Numbered from the stretch's first letter, positions 26,133 through 35,319 are shown. The stretch is 64,000 bases of DNA from an uncultured Treponema sp. (GCF_946187725.1 NZ_CAMHSK010000002.1:122848-186847), one strand, 5' to 3'. Numbers and translations: made by a program. The notes: generated by a model not told the origin, from the letters alone.

Positions 26133-26197
26133 GGTGGTTGAGCTTGTCGAAACCACCTCATATAGCGCAAATGGTCATTTCGACAGGCTCAATGACC
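26133..26197. repeat. Inverted pair of REP-like hairpins with a conserved loop
   Basis: Two 25-base hairpins, at 26133-26157 and 26173-26197, face opposite ways. Each has a 7-bp stem and an 11-base loop. The loops read GAGCTTGTCGA and, on the other strand, GAGCCTGTCGA. The stems differ (GGTGGTT/AACCACC versus GGTCATT/AATGACC) yet remain fully paired. This resembles REP/BIME elements built around a TTCGACAAGCTCA-type core. They sit between the phosphoesterase promoter and the 3' end of the GH31 gene. Confidence 0.65.
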
Positions 26198-26252
26198 GTA
26201 TGCAACGAACTTATTGGTCATCCCCAAATTCAGAATGAATATTCAGTTTTTC

Positions 26253-28271
26253 TTAGAATTCGATCGTATTCTTTTTTAAATCGATGTCTGTTGTATATCC
26301 GTCATCGCGGTAAAGAAGATACGGAACATCATCACCGAGTTTTACAAGGCTGTCATAATCAAGCTCGCTTGAAGACATGGCGATTTTTGAACAGAAAGGA
26401 ATTGACTTGCCTTTTTTAATGAAGAACACGACTGTATCTTCAGGAACATCGATATAATGAGTTCCTTTTGAAACAGGTTTCTGCTCTGCCTTGCAGTCTT
26501 TCCATGTAACCTGAGTCATATCTTCAGGAAGATAAACAAGACGGCCCTTTGCATTCTGGCGATAAACCGGTGCAATCAAGACTTCGTTTCCAAGCAGGAG
26601 TTCGTCTTCAATATCACAAGCCGCAGAATCTTCAGGATAATCAAATGAAAGCGGACGGAACATCATGTCATTAAGAACGCTTGCCTTTACGAATTCACTG
26701 TACAAATATGGAAGAAGAGCATAACGCAAAGAAAGCACGCTCTTAAAATCAGAACACTCGCCGAACGCATAACACTCCTGATTTCGGGTATTCCATGCAG
26801 AGTGATTTCGCATGAGCGGAGTAAAGGCACCAAGTGCAAGCCAGCGCAAAACAAGGTCACGAGAACTTGAATCACCAAAACCGCCAATATCAGCACCTGT
26901 ATACAAGAATCCGCACATATTCAAAGACGGAAGCATTCTGAGCTCTAGCTCAATGTTATTCCACCATGAGCAGTTATCGCCCATCCAGATTCCGCCGTCA
27001 CGGTGTGCGCCAATGCAGGAAGCCCTTGAATACAAAAGCGTGCGCTTGTTCTTTTTGAGAGAATCAAGGCCTTCACGGGCAGCACGAGTCATGAGCGCTC
27101 CATACATGTTATGCAGACGGTCATGACTGACAGAAACTTCATTTCCATCGAGATTTTTTACCTGATGATAGAAGCTCTTGTAATCATCCATCTGATTGTT
27201 TGTAGAGCCTGAAATCGGCGTGAATTCAAAGAAAGTGTCAATGTCGAGATTTTTACCTTTGAATGATTCAAATTTATCGAAAACTTTCTGCAAGCCTTCA
27301 TCTGTATAAAAAAGAGCAGGCTCATTCATATCGTTCCAGAAACCTTCAACTCCGCAGTCCGTAAGCGCCTTATATTTGCTTCCGAACCATGCACGGGAAT
27401 CTTTTTTGAAGAAATCAGTGAAGGCACTCTTTCCAGGCCATACACCAGCCTTGAAGATAGAGCCATCGGCCTTTTTGCAGAAATGACCGCCCCTTACGCC
27501 CTCTTCATAGATTGAATAGCCTTCTTTTTCTTTAACACCGGCATCGATAATTGGAACAAGGTGAATTCCCTGCTCAAAAAGCTCTTTATTAAGTGCTGCG
27601 AAATCAGAGAATTTTGCTTTATCAACAGTGAAGTCCATGAACTGTTCCATATAGTCAATATCAAGACATACACTGTCCAAAGGAAGTCCAAGTTCCTTGT
27701 GCTTTTTAACTACTTCGCGGACATCACTTTCTGTTCTGTACCCCCATCGGCTCTGCTGATATCCAAACGCCCACAAAGGCGGAATATAGCTCTGACCAAT
27801 CATAAAGCGGAACTGGCGAACAATGTCCCTGAGAGCATTTTTTTTGCTTGATTCATTAGAAGTGATTACATAAACGAAAACCCCGTCAACATCACTTGAA
27901 ACTGAAAGAGTGTCATAGTCCGTCCAGCCGATGTCGAAAGTGATTTTTGCAGGCGTGTCAAAATACAAACCGACAGTCTTTTTTCCTGACACGATGATGA
28001 AATTGTGCGCGCCATAAAGAGAAGAATCAGATTCATTTCCGCACGGTTTGTCAGAACACCAGCTTACATACTTGAAGCCTCTTTTATTGATTCCACGGAC
28101 ATTCTCGCCGAGACCAAAAACCATGTCATTTTTATCCATGGTGTATTCCAAAACAAAAGGCCATTCGCTTTTGACCGACCCGAAATCAATAGGATTCTGG
28201 CACAAAGCCACATCGTTTACGACAGCGTGAGTCTGAATCACTGGCTGCCCGAATTTGTATTTCTCAATCAT
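26253..28271 (-). CDS. GH31 alpha-glucosidase family enzyme (second copy), cytoplasmic
   Basis: A 672-residue GH31 hydrolase, clearly different from the one at 1894-4287. The nucleophile is D314 in GFWNDMNEPA. The acid/base is D432 in GGIWMGDNCSWW. It has no signal peptide. The N-terminal domain begins directly with YKFGQPVIQTHAVVND and is compact. This branch includes alpha-glucosidases and alpha-1,3- or alpha-1,6-acting enzymes, and the exact linkage cannot be told. It is monocistronic and starts without a Shine-Dalgarno six bases from a -10 box, so it is probably translated from a leaderless mRNA. Confidence 0.87.
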   Translation of the reverse strand: MIEKYKFGQPVIQTHAVVNDVALCQNPIDFGSVKSEWPFVLEYTMDKNDMVFGLGENVRGINKRGFKYVSWCSDKPCGNESDSSLYGAHNFIIVSGKKTVGLYFDTPAKITFDIGWTDYDTLSVSSDVDGVFVYVITSNESSKKNALRDIVRQFRFMIGQSYIPPLWAFGYQQSRWGYRTESDVREVVKKHKELGLPLDSVCLDIDYMEQFMDFTVDKAKFSDFAALNKELFEQGIHLVPIIDAGVKEKEGYSIYEEGVRGGHFCKKADGSIFKAGVWPGKSAFTDFFKKDSRAWFGSKYKALTDCGVEGFWNDMNEPALFYTDEGLQKVFDKFESFKGKNLDIDTFFEFTPISGSTNNQMDDYKSFYHQVKNLDGNEVSVSHDRLHNMYGALMTRAAREGLDSLKKNKRTLLYSRASCIGAHRDGGIWMGDNCSWWNNIELELRMLPSLNMCGFLYTGADIGGFGDSSSRDLVLRWLALGAFTPLMRNHSAWNTRNQECYAFGECSDFKSVLSLRYALLPYLYSEFVKASVLNDMMFRPLSFDYPEDSAACDIEDELLLGNEVLIAPVYRQNAKGRLVYLPEDMTQVTWKDCKAEQKPVSKGTHYIDVPEDTVVFFIKKGKSIPFCSKIAMSSSELDYDSLVKLGDDVPYLLYRDDGYTTDIDLKKNTIEF

Positions 28272-28277
28272 AATATG

Positions 28278-28306
28278 ATTATATTCACTAAATTTCGATA
28301 AAACAA
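28278..28306 (-). promoter_or_regulatory. Promoter of the second GH31 gene, leaderless arrangement
   Basis: On the minus strand, TTGTTT (28306-28301), a 17-base spacer and TATAAT (28283-28278). The ATG at 28271 follows after six bases. No SD is present. Confidence 0.65.
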
Positions 28307-28404
28307 GTGCTAATTTCTGTAATTATTATAATATTTTTCACTTTATTTCAAAAACATCACATTCTCAAAAGTAAAAAATTTCAAAAAAAGTTCCAAAAAA
28401 AAAT

Positions 28405-28428
28405 CATTTCTATGCTATAATAGAAATG
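28405..28428 (+). promoter_or_regulatory. Palindrome-embedded extended -10 promoter of the DUF4405-type gene
   Basis: TGCTATAAT (TATAAT at 28416-28421) lies in the centre of an inverted repeat with arms CATTTCTAT and ATAGAAATG. A protein bound there would occlude the -10 box. The SD AGGAG (28431-28435) and ATG (28442) follow normally. Confidence 0.5.
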
Positions 28429-28441
28429 TCAGGAGCAAGTA

Positions 28442-29128
28442 ATGACAAGGCAGCAAGTTTTCAGAATGAGCGTGGACTGCAGCATGACAATTCTTTCAAT
28501 AGTTTTAATGGGCGGGAATTTCATATTCCAGGCGACATCCGTCCATGAAATCCTTGGCACGCTTCTTTTTCCTATATGGGCAATCCACATCTTTTTGAAT
28601 CGTCTCTGGTATGCATCGTTATTCAAAGGAAAATACAATTCTTATCGAATCATGCAGAGTATCATCAACTGCGGCATCCTGATTTGCGTAATTTTTCTTG
28701 TGATAAGCGGCATCATGCTGTCACACCATGTTTTTGCCTTTCTTGGAATCAATTTCGGCATTGGATTTGCGCGACTTTCTCACCTTATGAGTTCCCACTG
28801 GTATTTGCTTTTTATGTCGCTTCATATTGGGCTGCACATAAACCTGATTGCAAACCGAATCCTTTCAAAACGAAATGTGCGTATCGAAAATCAAAAGAAG
28901 TTTTCACCTTCAAAAGTCATACTCGCCATCGTCTGTATTTATGGAACTTATGCCTTTATTTCGAGAGGAATCTGGAAGTATCTTATTTTAAAACAGCATT
29001 TTTTCTTTATGAACATTGAAAAAGGCCTGATTCTGTTCTTTGTTGATTATGTGGCAATTATCGTCCTGTTTGCAACACTTGCCCACTTTACCGCAAAAGC
29101 CTTAAAATGGCAGAAAAAAACAGATTAA
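28442..29128 (+). CDS. DUF4405-type membrane protein (cytochrome b-like)
   Basis: A 228-residue membrane protein with about six hydrophobic segments. Several histidines sit in or near helices (TSVHEILGTLLFPIWAIHIF, LSHLMSSHWYLLFMSLHIGLH), as in DUF4405 and related heme-b membrane proteins associated with extracytoplasmic electron transfer. Heme binding is inference. It stands alone, with a good SD and its own promoter, and converges with the diguanylate cyclase gene. No FMN-binding or ApbE partner is nearby. Confidence 0.7.
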   Translation: MTRQQVFRMSVDCSMTILSIVLMGGNFIFQATSVHEILGTLLFPIWAIHIFLNRLWYASLFKGKYNSYRIMQSIINCGILICVIFLVISGIMLSHHVFAFLGINFGIGFARLSHLMSSHWYLLFMSLHIGLHINLIANRILSKRNVRIENQKKFSPSKVILAIVCIYGTYAFISRGIWKYLILKQHFFFMNIEKGLILFFVDYVAIIVLFATLAHFTAKALKWQKKTD

Positions 29129-29150
29129 AACCAGGCATTCGATTTAACCG

Positions 29151-30593
29151 CTATTCCTCGCGCATAGCCTTCATTGCCTTTTTACATTCATACATCTTCT
29201 GGTCAGCACGGCGGAACACATTCGCTACATTCGCGTCAATTTCCTTATCATAGAAAGCAGCACCGATTGCAGCAGAAACCTTTTCCCAAGGCTCAAGATT
29301 TTCATCATCGGAGATTTCCTTCAGCCTTTTGTTGAATTCGCCCTGAAGCTCATCATAATGCAGATAATCATGCCCGCGAAGAATAATGACAAATTCATCG
29401 CCACCAATTCTGAATACAGGAGAATGTTCAAAAATCGTACATACGATATAGCACAGCTTTTTGATTGCCATATTGCCATGCTCGTGACCGTAAGTGTCAT
29501 TTATCTTTTTAAGGAAGTTCAGGTCAATCATGCCGATTCCGAAAGCATTTTGCCGACCGATGCTCAAATTATATTCCATCTTTTTGACTTCTTTGTCGTA
29601 GGCAGCTTTGTTGCGGATTCCTGTGAGCGCATCCTTGTTGGCAAGTTCCGTCATCTGTTTTGCCTGCAACTGCATTTCATCAGCTTTTCGCTCTGCATTT
29701 ATGATTCCGGTGACATAATCACGCATATCTTCAGTCATTAATGTGACTGCTGAAGCCAAACTTTCAACTTCATTGCCTGTTTTTATGTCTGGCGCAGAAA
29801 ATTTGAGCGCATCAATGCTCCTCTGACCGTGACTTGTTCTGGCAAAGGCAACAACCGCTTTTTCAAGAAGACGGATTGGAGCAGTGATGTTTTTTTGTGC
29901 CCAGAAAAGGAATACAAATGTGAAAAAAGCACCGACCAGAAAAATCAAAACAGAAAATTCAATCATACGGGTTCGGATGATTTTAGCAATGTCGGTAACA
30001 TCGACATCAACTGCCAGAAGCGCATAAGGCATTTTACCAGAATCGAAGAGAGTAAGCGCACCAGTGTAATCGGTACCCCATTCGGTCTTTTCTTCAAAGA
30101 AAGTTATTTCCCACGACTCCATGATTTTGAAATAATACTTTACGGTCTCGATATCGAATTCATCATCAGAAATCCAGCCCAAATAGAGGTTTCCGTCAGT
30201 GTCTACATAGCGGTCATAGTAATTTTCAGCAGAAAGCACGCTCATGACATTCTGGGTTTCACGCACTGCAAGAGGCTTTAATATATAAAGATAGTGAATG
30301 TCGAAATCTTCCTTGATGCCGTCCATAAAACGCTCAAGTTCGTCAAACTTTTCACTGCGCTTGCAGGTTTTTATACATTCGATGAGGTCCTCATCATCGA
30401 TATGCCTGTCAACATAGTGAAGGATGTCCGTTATGTAAGAACGATAACGCTGATATAGTGAATTTTTGAAAGCGATATGTGTAGCAATACCAAGAAACAA
30501 GCACAAGAATAAGATAAAAATTACACAGCCAACAGTAATGCTTTTACCAAGCGGTTTTCTAATCTTTGCGAACCGGGTTTTTTCATTACTCAT
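29151..30593 (-). CDS. Membrane diguanylate cyclase (GGDEF) with periplasmic sensor domain
   Basis: About 480 residues. It has a TM helix near the N-terminus (ITVGCVIFILFLCLFLGIAT), a periplasmic domain of about 180 residues (single-Cache-like) and a second TM (VLIFLVGAFFTFVFLFWAQ). A HAMP-like linker and coiled coil lead to GGDEF. The active site reads FRIGGDEFVIIL and is intact. The inhibitory RxxD site is absent at the expected position (FEHS). It should make c-di-GMP on sensing an extracytoplasmic cue. I chose the ATG at 30593, which has a GGAG SD five bases upstream, over the GTG at 30638. Confidence 0.88.
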   Translation of the reverse strand: MSNEKTRFAKIRKPLGKSITVGCVIFILFLCLFLGIATHIAFKNSLYQRYRSYITDILHYVDRHIDDEDLIECIKTCKRSEKFDELERFMDGIKEDFDIHYLYILKPLAVRETQNVMSVLSAENYYDRYVDTDGNLYLGWISDDEFDIETVKYYFKIMESWEITFFEEKTEWGTDYTGALTLFDSGKMPYALLAVDVDVTDIAKIIRTRMIEFSVLIFLVGAFFTFVFLFWAQKNITAPIRLLEKAVVAFARTSHGQRSIDALKFSAPDIKTGNEVESLASAVTLMTEDMRDYVTGIINAERKADEMQLQAKQMTELANKDALTGIRNKAAYDKEVKKMEYNLSIGRQNAFGIGMIDLNFLKKINDTYGHEHGNMAIKKLCYIVCTIFEHSPVFRIGGDEFVIILRGHDYLHYDELQGEFNKRLKEISDDENLEPWEKVSAAIGAAFYDKEIDANVANVFRRADQKMYECKKAMKAMREE

Positions 30594-30628
30594 ACGCACT
30601 CCGTATAAATCTTTTACTCTACCTTTTA

Positions 30629-30656
30629 ATTTTAACACAGAAACCTAAAAAAGCAA
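30629..30656 (-). promoter_or_regulatory. Possible promoter of the diguanylate cyclase gene
   Basis: TTGCTT (30656-30651), a 16-base spacer and TAAAAT (30634-30629) lie 36 bases before the chosen ATG. The position supports the downstream start. Match quality is moderate. Confidence 0.35.
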
Positions 30657-30686
30657 ATTTAAATGATTTATCCGGATTTTTATTGC

Positions 30687-31316
30687 TTACTGAACTTTTT
30701 TACCGTCGAATACCCAGTCTGTGAATTCAACTTTGAGCGGCTTGTCTTCAGGCCAGTATTTCTGCAAAACGGCACCTGGCATTGTATCTTTGTCCGTATG
30801 GATGAAGTAGTTGTTTTCTGCAGGGCTGTGGATTATGAGACGCAGAGTGTATGTGCCGGCTTTAGAAAGATTTATGTTCGCCCCGTAATGCGGTCCGTCA
30901 GAAGCGTTCATCGGCATAAGCCTTCCTTTTGAAAGCACTGAACCAGACGACTGTTCAAGAATTTCATAGCCAATGGTAAGAAATGGCACGAACTGATCAA
31001 CGATATAGCCTAAATCATTTTCAAGGGCAATGATGTCAGCCTCAATGTGCATGGTGAAGTCCGAGCCTTTCTGAGTGTTTCCCTCGCCCGATTTCATGTC
31101 AACCGCGTGGAAGTAAAACGCACTTACCGAGAGGAAGGCAACCTGCTGCTCTTCGCCGATGCTGTTTTCAATAAAATCGCCTTCCTCGGCTTCAACACCA
31201 TCCTCAACGACTTCCTCATTTTCCTGTTGAGAAGAAGTTTCTTCTATTTTCTTTTCTTTGCAAGCCATAACAGAAAGAAATGCCGCCACAAAAACCAAAA
31301 ACGCTGTCTTTTTCAT
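30687..31316 (-). CDS. Tp34/P19-family periplasmic iron-uptake-type lipoprotein
   Basis: A 209-residue lipoprotein with lipobox VMAC (Cys 19) and an acidic stretch after the anchor. The core carries family hallmarks: DFTMHIEADIIALENDLGY, FVPFLTIGYEI, MPMNASDGPHYGANINL and HTDKDTMPG. These match the P19/Tp34 fold, which binds metal at a Met/His/Glu site. Homologues are Tp34 of Treponema pallidum and P19 of Campylobacter. They act in ferrous or ferric iron acquisition with a separate permease, which is not encoded nearby. The ATG at 31316 has a GGTGG SD and starts the signal peptide, so I prefer it over the ATG at 31334. A Fur-box-like sequence overlaps its promoter. Confidence 0.82.
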   Translation of the reverse strand: MKKTAFLVFVAAFLSVMACKEKKIEETSSQQENEEVVEDGVEAEEGDFIENSIGEEQQVAFLSVSAFYFHAVDMKSGEGNTQKGSDFTMHIEADIIALENDLGYIVDQFVPFLTIGYEILEQSSGSVLSKGRLMPMNASDGPHYGANINLSKAGTYTLRLIIHSPAENNYFIHTDKDTMPGAVLQKYWPEDKPLKVEFTDWVFDGKKVQ

Positions 31317-31348
31317 TTTTACCACCCAAATCATAACATTAGAGGTCT

Positions 31349-31399
31349 ATTATACAAAAACTTGCACTTTTTAATCAAATGAGAATGATTTACAAGTTT
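31349..31399 (-). promoter_or_regulatory. Promoter of the Tp34-like gene with Fur-box-like sequence
   Basis: On the minus strand, TTGATT (31378-31373), an 18-base spacer and TATAAT (31354-31349). Just upstream, 31399-31381 ends with AAATCATTCTC, which matches the right part of the Fur consensus. By eye 12 of 19 positions agree. Iron control would suit the gene but remains a prediction. Confidence 0.4.
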
Positions 31400-31430
31400 T
31401 TGCAGAAATCAGAAAGGCGGCTCAAAAATC

Positions 31431-34400
31431 TCACAACATTCCTTCAAGAGTCTCAAAAAGAACATCCGGCTGAATCGGTTTGCTGAGGTGAGCGTTCAAT
31501 CCCGCCTGCAAGCTTCTCTGAACATCCTCATCAAAGGCATTTGCCGTCAGAGCGATGATTGGAATTGTCTTTGAGTCGCTGCGGTCGAGTTTCCGGATTG
31601 CCTCAGTCGCTTCAAGACCGTCCATTTCCGGCATCCTCATGTCCATCAAAATTGCGTCATAGTAGCCAGGTTCATGCGAAGAGAACATTTCCACGGCGAT
31701 TTTTCCGTTCGCGGCGTGCTCAGCCTGCATTTCCCTAAGAGAAAGTACTTCAATCATAATCTGTGCATTCACTTCCATGTCCTCGGCAAGCAGGATTCTT
31801 TTTCCTTTTAAATCCGCCGTTTTCTTTTCGGACAAAGCCTCTTTTTGCTTCTTTTTGAGTGCTTCTTTAAACGCTTCAATCAGATTGCTCGTAAAAATCG
31901 GCTTGGCGATAAAACTGTCAACGCCCGCTTTCAACGCTTCCTCAAATATGTCGTCCCAGTTGTATGCCGTGAGGATTATGATTGCGCTCTCATCACCAGT
32001 TGCCTCGCGAATCAGCCTTGCGGTCTCAACTCCGTCTATTTCAGGCATCTGCCAGTCCACGATAATAAGATTGTACGGCTCGCGTCGGGCATGGCGAAGT
32101 TTTACCATTTCAACAGCATCTTTACCTGAAAGCGCGGTGTCGGCTTTAAAACCGGCGTTTTCGAGAACGAGCTTTGCGTGCTCCACGGCAATTTTGTCAT
32201 CATCAACGATAAGCACGCTCATGTCCTCGGTCTTGATTTCGATTTCTTCACCATTTTCTTCTGTTTTTCGCTCGCTGTTCTGCAATGTGATTGTCACCGT
32301 GAAAGTTGAGCCTTTGCCCTTTTCGCTTTCGACAACGATGTTTCCGTTCATCATCTCGACTATGCTTTTTGTGATTGCAAGGCCAAGACCAGAACTTCCA
32401 TATTTGTTCGCAGCCCCTGAATTTTCCTGACTGAATGTTTCAAAAATCTTTGGCAGGTATTCTTTGCTCATGCCGATTCCAGTGTCACTAATCTTAAAGC
32501 GGATAGTAGATTTTTTGTCAAATTCGGCAGTTTTTTCGATGTCAAGGCTGACCGAGCCACCCTGCGGGGTAAATTTTACGGCATTTCCCAAAATATTGAT
32601 TAAGATTTGACGGATTTTCATGTCGTCGCCGAGATAGTAATCGGAAAGAGTTCCGTTCACGCGGCAGGTGTATTCGAGTCCTTTTTCTTCGCACTGACCG
32701 CTGAAAATCGTGTTGACCTGGGCGAGAAGTTTTGAGAAGGCAAATTCCTCGTTTTTTATGACCATGCGGCCAGATTCAATTCGGCTCATGTCAAGGATGT
32801 CGTTTATGAGGCTCAAAAGATGCTCCGCAGAGCTTCCGATTTTTTGAAGATAATCACGCGTCTTGTCTGAAATTTCCGGGTCGTGCAGTGCAAGGCTGTC
32901 CAGACCGATGATTGCGTTCATCGGCGTGCGGATTTCGTGGCTCATGTTTGAAAGGAACACAGTCTTTGCCTTGCTCGCTTCTTCCGCGGCTTTGAGTGCG
33001 TCGGAAAGTGCCTGACTTTTTGCGAGCGAATCACGCATTTCACTATCGATGTCGCTGATTCCCATGCCGATAAAGTGAATTTTTCCGTCAACGCGTTCTT
33101 CTTGCTTTCTGACCCCGGCCATTTTCATCATCTCGTAGCGTTCTGTTCCGTTGACTTTTACAAGATAACGGAACGAAATCAGCGGGCTTTTATTCAGAGC
33201 CTCACGGATATTTTCAGGTGAGATGAAAGCAAGGAATTTCTCACGATATTCTTCTGAAACATAGTTCAGGGCATAATCGCTGAAAACCTTGCTGAATGAA
33301 AGATGCTCGCCTTCTTTGAAAGGAACGACAACCGCACTGCCCTTTCTGTAACAAATTCCGTCGTCAGAATCAAGGTCGATGTAATAAACGCTCCTGTAAT
33401 CAGAGGCAAGGGCTGTAATCATGTTGTCCTGCTCGCTTCGTTTTCGCTCCTGACGGGTAATCTGCTGCTGCAAGGCAAGCTGTTCCTCAAGTTCTTCCTG
33501 CTTGATTCTGTTTTCTGCCTCAGAAACTTCCCGTTCCAGCGTGAGTTTTGCGTTTTTACGGTTCTGGACTACGACATAGGCAAAAAGTGTCGCAAGAACA
33601 AGCGCAATAATCAGAGAAAGAAGCACGCTTTTCAATATGATTCCATCGGAAATCGAGCCGATTTGGTCAGAAATTATGCTCTCGCGGATAAGATATGTAA
33701 TCATCCAGTCGGTGTTGTGAACAGGGATATAGTACATTGTCCCGCGGATATTGTTGTATGTAAACGAAGCCGCCCCCTCGTCACGATTAGAAAAGTCGGC
33801 CTTCATTTTTTCGAGCGAATAGCCTTTCTCAAAGCTGGCGTTTTCAAGAGCCTTCAAAAGATTGTTCTCACTCGCCAATCCGCCCAAAACCATGTCTGAG
33901 AGTGCGATTCCGTTTTTGGTGTAAATGTTGCAGAATGTGGTGCTGTTGTTGTCCGCCTGAAGAGAAACGCCTTCAAGCATTTTGTTCATGTCGATTTCCA
34001 TGAAGCAGACTACGAGAGTCTGACCGTTGAAAGGGATTCTATCAACAGGAACCGCGACAATCACCTTTTTATGGTCTCCGTCCTGATTTTTGATGGAAAT
34101 TTCCGGGGAAGCAAGCGTGTTGTAGTCAAACTGATACAAATCAATGTCAGTTCTTGTGCCCCTTGAAGTGTAGATTAGACCGTGCGTGTCCACAAAGGCG
34201 AATTTTTCAAGTCCGTAAAGCTGTTTCATTCTCGCCTGATAAGCCTGCAATTTCTCTACGCTTGAAATGTCATCTTTTTCCATGAGACCAAGTGCAATGT
34301 CCATGTCAGTGATGTAGTCTGAGAGCGTTTTTGCGACAACCTGTTCACGGCGGCTGGTAAGCTCGGTCATAAAAAGCAGGCTGACAGTGCGAACGGCTTG

Positions 34401-34514
34401 TCCTGTATCAGAACTGGAACTTCGCCCTGTCAAAAAAGTTCCGCCAACAAGGATTATGACGACGGCAATTCCGCCCAGCAAAGAAATTTTAAGGTTACGC
34501 TTTTTGCTTTCCAT
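31431..34514 (-). CDS. Hybrid sensor histidine kinase with periplasmic Cache-type sensor and two receiver domains
   Basis: A 1027-residue inner-membrane kinase. It has TM1 (about 10-28), a large extracytoplasmic dCache-like domain (about 35-285), TM2 (about 290-315) and a coiled coil. A PAS-like region follows (about 370-500). The phospho-acceptor His is in FLSNMSHEIRTPMNAI. The ATPase boxes are NILGNAVKFTPQGG and ISDTGIGMS. Two C-terminal receivers have Asp in LIIVDWQMPEIDG and AILMDMRMPEMDG. No HPt domain or separate output gene is next to it, so the phosphate acceptor is elsewhere. It is a single-gene unit on the minus strand. Confidence 0.9.
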   Translation of the reverse strand: MESKKRNLKISLLGGIAVVIILVGGTFLTGRSSSSDTGQAVRTVSLLFMTELTSRREQVVAKTLSDYITDMDIALGLMEKDDISSVEKLQAYQARMKQLYGLEKFAFVDTHGLIYTSRGTRTDIDLYQFDYNTLASPEISIKNQDGDHKKVIVAVPVDRIPFNGQTLVVCFMEIDMNKMLEGVSLQADNNSTTFCNIYTKNGIALSDMVLGGLASENNLLKALENASFEKGYSLEKMKADFSNRDEGAASFTYNNIRGTMYYIPVHNTDWMITYLIRESIISDQIGSISDGIILKSVLLSLIIALVLATLFAYVVVQNRKNAKLTLEREVSEAENRIKQEELEEQLALQQQITRQERKRSEQDNMITALASDYRSVYYIDLDSDDGICYRKGSAVVVPFKEGEHLSFSKVFSDYALNYVSEEYREKFLAFISPENIREALNKSPLISFRYLVKVNGTERYEMMKMAGVRKQEERVDGKIHFIGMGISDIDSEMRDSLAKSQALSDALKAAEEASKAKTVFLSNMSHEIRTPMNAIIGLDSLALHDPEISDKTRDYLQKIGSSAEHLLSLINDILDMSRIESGRMVIKNEEFAFSKLLAQVNTIFSGQCEEKGLEYTCRVNGTLSDYYLGDDMKIRQILINILGNAVKFTPQGGSVSLDIEKTAEFDKKSTIRFKISDTGIGMSKEYLPKIFETFSQENSGAANKYGSSGLGLAITKSIVEMMNGNIVVESEKGKGSTFTVTITLQNSERKTEENGEEIEIKTEDMSVLIVDDDKIAVEHAKLVLENAGFKADTALSGKDAVEMVKLRHARREPYNLIIVDWQMPEIDGVETARLIREATGDESAIIILTAYNWDDIFEEALKAGVDSFIAKPIFTSNLIEAFKEALKKKQKEALSEKKTADLKGKRILLAEDMEVNAQIMIEVLSLREMQAEHAANGKIAVEMFSSHEPGYYDAILMDMRMPEMDGLEATEAIRKLDRSDSKTIPIIALTANAFDEDVQRSLQAGLNAHLSKPIQPDVLFETLEGML

Positions 34515-34648
34515 AAACGACAGTCTCCAGATTTTATGAATCTCTCTTCTATCGTATATTCTACACCAATAATTTCAGTTTCGCACTAAAAAAACGACAC
34601 GGAAAACAAATGAGAAAGAAAAACTGTAAATGAAAAAACAGATTGCTC

Positions 34649-35281
34649 TTAGTCCAGACTTTCAGGTTTGTTTGCCATTTTTCGCTGAATTGTAGCGGCA
34701 CGCTCGGCAGGCATATACATGAGCCAGGTAGATGACATTGAAACAGTCTTGCTTGCAGCAGCCATTTCGTCAGCCTTTCGAAGAATATCGATTATATCCT
34801 GATCATCGTGAGAAAGAAGTTCCTCAACAGCGGTCTTCGGTGGCATACTGTTTAAATATGAAGCAATTGTTTCTATATTAGTGGCCCGGTCGTCATACTT
34901 TTTGACCTGATTGTTAAAGGTCTTTTCGCGTTCATCCTGAGACTTTTTGCGGTCTTCAAGCTCCTTTGCGATTGCCTCATTCTGTTCTTCGATTTTAGCA
35001 ATGTCGCTTTCACGCTTATCAAGTTCCTGAGTGCGGATGTCCAGGGCCTCGATTCGTTTTGCAAGCCTGTCTTCATCCAAATCTGCACTAAAAGGCTTTG
35101 TAGTTGTGGCTGTTACGGAAGTCTGCGGCTCAAGACCGAAAAGTTTATACACCGGCGCGAAAACCTTTTTTGCATGAATTACGCCAAGATAATCGAACCA
35201 CAAAAGGCCGCCCAAAGAAAGAATAATAATCAAAATAAGAAGAAAAATTGATTTTCCGATTCCACCGTTTCCACGAGCCAT
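34649..35281 (-). CDS. flbB: FlbB-like periplasmic flagellar collar protein
   Basis: A 210-residue protein with one N-terminal TM helix (IFLLILIIILSLGGLLWFDYLG). A long charged coiled coil follows (about 70-140: RLAKRIEALDIRTQELDKRE and following). The C-terminal MgtE-N/MotE-like region contains MPPKTAVEELL and ADEMAAASKTVSMSSTWLMYM. Length, topology and this C-terminal motif fit spirochaete FlbB, which organises the collar around the periplasmic flagellar motor. Its SD is AGGTGG. It has an isolated position here, away from flagellar operons, and shares the intergenic promoter region with corA. Recognition is by architecture, so a different MotE-like protein is possible. Confidence 0.65.
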   Translation of the reverse strand: MARGNGGIGKSIFLLILIIILSLGGLLWFDYLGVIHAKKVFAPVYKLFGLEPQTSVTATTTKPFSADLDEDRLAKRIEALDIRTQELDKRESDIAKIEEQNEAIAKELEDRKKSQDEREKTFNNQVKKYDDRATNIETIASYLNSMPPKTAVEELLSHDDQDIIDILRKADEMAAASKTVSMSSTWLMYMPAERAATIQRKMANKPESLD

Positions 35282-35319
35282 AAAATCCCACCTAAAAAGA
35301 ACTTTGTTTTATTATCGAC

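Noticed and set aside
28284-28300. Half-match to the LacI operator in the GH31 promoter spacer (TTTTATCG)
   Set aside because: Only one half resembles the 12984-13005 dyad and the other half does not, so it is not called a site.
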